Shown one piece after another: positions 61,285 through 64,000 of a DNA stretch of 64,000 nt. Position numbers and translations under genes: made by a program. The stretch comes from Breviolum minutum Mf 1.05b.01 (lineage: Eukaryota; Sar; Dinophyceae; Suessiales; Symbiodiniaceae): contig DF240223.1 of the NCBI GenBank assembly GCA_000507305.1, forward strand, positions 6,358-70,357. The letters run 5' to 3'. Position 1 is the first letter of the stretch. Each line of letters starts with the position of its first letter. Below the pieces are notes generated by a model. That model was not told the origin of the DNA. It worked only from the letters and a program-made list of their open reading frames with translations, and did not search any database.

Positions 61285-62880
61285 AGCGTTGGTAGTCCGG
61301 CATCATCACAGCGTCGTCACGGATTTCATGACTTACCGCACACATATGGCGGATCCAAGACAAGGACGGTCCGAGCTCTGTATACTGTGCAACTCGCCGG
61401 TCTTTTTGAAGCCTGTATGCCAGAGACCGAGCAACTGAGTAGGCGAGAGCCTTACTCAGCGCCGTAGGGTACTCTTTAGCGGCTGCTGTGCAAAATTGCC
61501 CTGAATCATCGATGCCCGACAACTTCTTCGTAGGCTTTTCAATCCCACCAAGGTAATGACGGTGCATCTCATACTTCGCATCTTGGGTACCCATCGCACG
61601 AATCACCGTCGGCTTCACAGTGGGAGCACCGTACCGCCATTGATTCACTCGAATGGGACCCGAGTTGATCACGTGGCGAGAGTAGTGCTGGTTGAACTGA
61701 CTCTGCCACGAACTGCTCTTCCCTTCCTCCTGCGGGTCAGCCGGGTGCTCCAAGAGAGTCATGCCACCACGCAGTGCGATGTTGAACTCAAGAACATTGC
61801 AATTGATGTAGAGCCGATTCCCCATGCGAAGTTGCTCAAGTTCACGAATGGACCTGTCAGGGATTCCCCAGAGAGAGGACTGACTGCGGAGAGGCCTGGG
61901 CCACCGGGCCTTCAGCTCAGGTGGAGGCTCAAGGTGCCTCGCCGGGCTGAAGGTTTCGCAGGGCGGGCCACTCACGCTGGCCGATATCACCCCACATTCT
62001 GCGAGGTTCACCAGTTGCTCATAGTTGCTCCCTGTCAGATTCCCCAGAACGGGGTCAATGGCAGTGTCATAGGAGGCAACCCAAACGTGGTAGCCTGGGA
62101 ACCATTGATCAGCAATCTGATCCATCCACCAATGGAAATCTCCAACCCGCCGTCGTCCTGCGAACAAATGCACCATTAGGAGGATTTGCTCTCCTTGCGG
62201 TCCAATCAGCACTGGAATGTGTGGGGCTTCTTTTGGTTGAAAAAGCGTAGGGTGAAGGACATCATGCAAGAAGTCCGCCTGGTTCATGAAGTGCGAGAGA
62301 ATGGTGGAAGAACGTGATATCCTCGGTGGGCCAACATCAGGTTCAGGGCGTTGCACCCGCTGTTGCTCCTTGCTGAGAATTTTGTCACGCTTTGCCAGCA
62401 TCTCATAGACTGGGGAATAAGTGATAGCTTCGTAAGCTTCTCGTTCAGCGTCAACTATGGCGTCGGGATCATCCCAAGTTGCCGTAACGTCGGGAAGGTC
62501 TCGCTGCAGCCATTCGATGAGAAACCATTGCGCAAGCTCATCGGTACATCCGAGGTCATCCTGTAGACGCCGCAGGGCACCGAACCACAGCTGTAAGAGA
62601 GACGTCTCATCATCAGATTGTGCATCCCAACCAGCAGTCACCTCCTTCAGGGCTGTTGCAAAGAGGCTCCAGAGCTCGTTGGGCATCTCCTCAGGCATTC
62701 CCATGCCTTTCCACTCATCAAGCCACTGCTGGAGCTCCTTTGCCTTCTGTTCCTCGAAGAGAGTAGGGCCACCAAATTGGGCAGGGGGTTGGGCCGACAC
62801 GGCCGGAAGCCGCTGGATGTGCTGTAGCGCTGGGGGCACACTGAATCGGACTGGTTGCGAAACAGGCACCCTGTATTTCC
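61285..62880 (-). CDS. LINE C-terminal methyltransferase-like domain
   Basis: Frame continuing from about 62,880: RYRVPVSQPVRFSVPPALQH, LQQWLDEWKGMGMPEEMPNE, and further helical linker. At about 62,115-62,175 MVHLFAGRRRVGDFHWWMDQ (motif I-like). VASYDTAIDPVLGNLTG (motif II-like) follows, then ASVSGPPCETFSPARHLEPP (motif IV-like, with Cys, about 61,930-61,975) and TLLEHPADPQEE (about 61,735-61,765). It ends with HRHYLGGIEKPTKKLSGIDD and a stop at 61,285. The order fits a C5-methyltransferase-like Rossmann fold. Enzymatic activity is unproven. The frame is long and intact, unlike the other retroelement frames here. Confidence 0.75.
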
Positions 62881-63863
62881 TCAAACGTTCGAAGCATCCA
62901 TCTGGGAGGTGACGGGTGCTGCGTGGTCCAGAAGTTGGTGCCACAACTTTCACATACCGGCCCAAACACAAATTGCCTTTCAGCAGAAATGGCTCCATGT
63001 TTGGACCATTTGTGAACCTGTAGCTGCTGCGCTCTGGGAAAAGACTTCGGGCACATGTCACAATGGTGCCAGCCTCCAACTGCGCATGGTGTAGGTTCTG
63101 GAAAATGTAGTTGTAGCCGTCCAAAAATTCCGAGCACCCGCTGATAGCCTTGCTTGACCTCTTCAATGATCTGCTCCTGGAGGAGATGCTTCTTGAGCGC
63201 TCTGCGTATGTGTGCTTTTGTCGGGCAATGTGCCGAGCCAAACCACTCGTCAATCGCATCAAACGACAGTTCACCGGAAGGAATGTCCCTGTGGCGACAT
63301 GCTGGAATCACATCAGTAAGCCATTGAAGCGCCGGGAGAAGTAGATGAATCCATGACTTGGCGCATTGATGGTATTCCTGACCTAACAAGCGCCATGTAG
63401 TGGAGTGTGCATGCCGATGTGCCGCGAGGGCAAATCTCAATCTGGCCACTGCAAGCCTGACCTCCAGTGAGGGTAGCTTCCATAGACGTTGAAGCGACTG
63501 GTCATTAACGGTGTGTTGCGACCAGAAGCCAGTACTAATGATGCGCCGTTGCCAGCTGATGATTGCATGTTCCACCTTGGCATGTTGACGTCTGGATAGC
63601 TGGGGCCATGTGCCAGAGTTGTACATCAGCTTGGAGCAATCTAATGCTTCCAGTAATTGAAGCCTCGTGGCAATGGAGATATGCTTGTTGCCCAGCACTG
63701 GGCGCGCTACTTGTCGAAAGGAGGTGGTAGCCGCTCCCACGCGGCGGTTGACTTCACCCTCAAAATGAAGCTCTTGCCCAAAGCATGTCCCAAGATGAAC
63801 GTAACGCCCCACAAGGTGTAGGGATCCCTGCCGACCATCCTGACTGACAGATGGCAGAGTCAA
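62860..63863 (-). pseudogene. LINE post-RT region and C2H2 fingers
   Basis: Reads VGRYVHLGTCFGQELHFEGE, VNRRVGAATTSFRQVARPVL, LEALDCSKLMYNSGTWPQLS and IISWQRRIISTGFWSQHTVN: the YLG...DG..ei..RI..a...f..L.......K..l......L.YG.etW pattern following LINE RTs. Later, CDMCPKSFPRAQQLQVHKWS followed by KH (C-x2-C-x12-H-x4-H), then CESCGTNFWT, a second partial finger. The frame ends without meaning at 62,718, and the conserved sequence moves to another frame near 62,875. Confidence 0.85.
63535..63595. repeat. First copy of a 61-bp exact duplicate
   Basis: Identical over 61 bases to 63,940-64,000. This copy is in place within the LINE coding frame. Confidence 0.97.
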
Positions 63864-63938
63864 GGGATTTGGCCCAACTCCTCAACAAAGGTGGCAGCTC
63901 GCATCGCAGGGGCCTTGTGCCCACGAAAGTTCGCGACA

Positions 63939-64000
63939 NCTAATGATGCGCCGTTGCCAGCTGATGATTGCATGTTCCACCTTGGCATGTTGACGTCTGG
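63939..64000. other. Single N and duplicated contig end
   Basis: A single N at 63,939, followed by 61 bases identical to 63,535-63,595. This breaks the LINE and is most simply a scaffold join in which contig ends overlapped. Confidence 0.92.

Larger units (their letters stand above)
61285..63938 (-). mobile_element. LINE 3' half with zinc fingers and methyltransferase-like domain
   Basis: Minus-strand non-LTR element. The reverse transcriptase itself lies beyond the window. The post-RT region begins near 63,860. No A tail or target duplication is visible at the 61,285 side; the element ends shortly after its stop codon. It sits immediately upstream of the possible first exon of the giant gene, on the same strand. 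Confidence 0.85.

Noticed and set aside
1..64000. Relic spliced-leader sequence
   Set aside because: I looked for the conserved dinoflagellate spliced-leader core near the putative 5' ends on both strands and saw none. A systematic search was not possible by eye.
1..64000. CRISPR arrays, tRNA, rRNA
   Set aside because: Repeats here lack unique equal-length spacers, and no cloverleaf or rRNA-like block was seen.

Overview
The window looks like nuclear DNA of a dinoflagellate, probably a Symbiodiniaceae-like or related alga. The evidence is: (1) a very intron-rich gene on the minus strand whose clear acceptors are nearly all AG followed by G, with at least two probable GC donors; (2) Copia polyproteins with the CCCH plus CCHC zinc-finger gag, a methyltransferase-like segment and other features I associate with dinoflagellate elements; (3) LINEs of the type that carry C-terminal C2H2 fingers; (4) long, low-complexity, modular satellite fields. 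The taxon is inference. No rRNA, tRNA, CRISPR or bacterial operon structure was seen.

Layout. Positions 1-5,700 hold an AT-rich island and then a succession of different tandem arrays. Positions 5,700-11,560 hold a modular repeat unit, repeated and partly inverted: hairpin, CTA microsatellite, conserved boundary, GACTAACT array, then a 94-bp satellite. A 5'-truncated LINE (8,094-10,484, minus) is inserted into one GACTAACT array with a 15-bp target duplication. Positions 11,563-18,550 are a Copia graveyard: a minus-strand RT fragment, a nearly complete but broken plus-strand gag-PR-methyltransferase-like-IN-RT-RNase H element (12,288-17,254), and a minus-strand gag fragment. Positions 18,550-22,900 are mostly intergenic, with CAA-type repeats and a second copy of the 3-kb satellite modules at 21,300-21,670.

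Positions 23,071 to at least 60,332 (minus) carry one giant split gene of the DUF3638/DUF3645 family (often auto-annotated as ubiquitinyl hydrolase). I can place about 35 exons of varying certainty. In order they carry NSGAGIHIF, QRAGTCYAK, a CUB-like beta-sandwich module, an LEMPRLQIRF block, an MGEGKS ATP-binding motif, LSKVNRVHYGLL, LGFSGTPS, HTTGIDIQQ and a WRMRGLAKGQ block, then a short terminal exon. The motif order suggests a helicase-like (SF2-type) core. Several introns hold satellite arrays, including an inverted copy (36,780-39,885) of the module series at 4,165-5,735 and a complete copy of the GACTAACT unit (55,790-56,625).

Positions 61,285-63,938 (minus) hold the 3' half of a second LINE whose C terminus carries C2H2 fingers and a methyltransferase-like domain with a GPPCETFSPAR motif. 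The window ends in a single N followed by an exact 61-bp duplication of 63,535-63,595, which is most likely an assembly join error.

Exon limits are read by eye from splice motifs and reading frames and need transcript support. Most short open frames inside the repeats are not genes.
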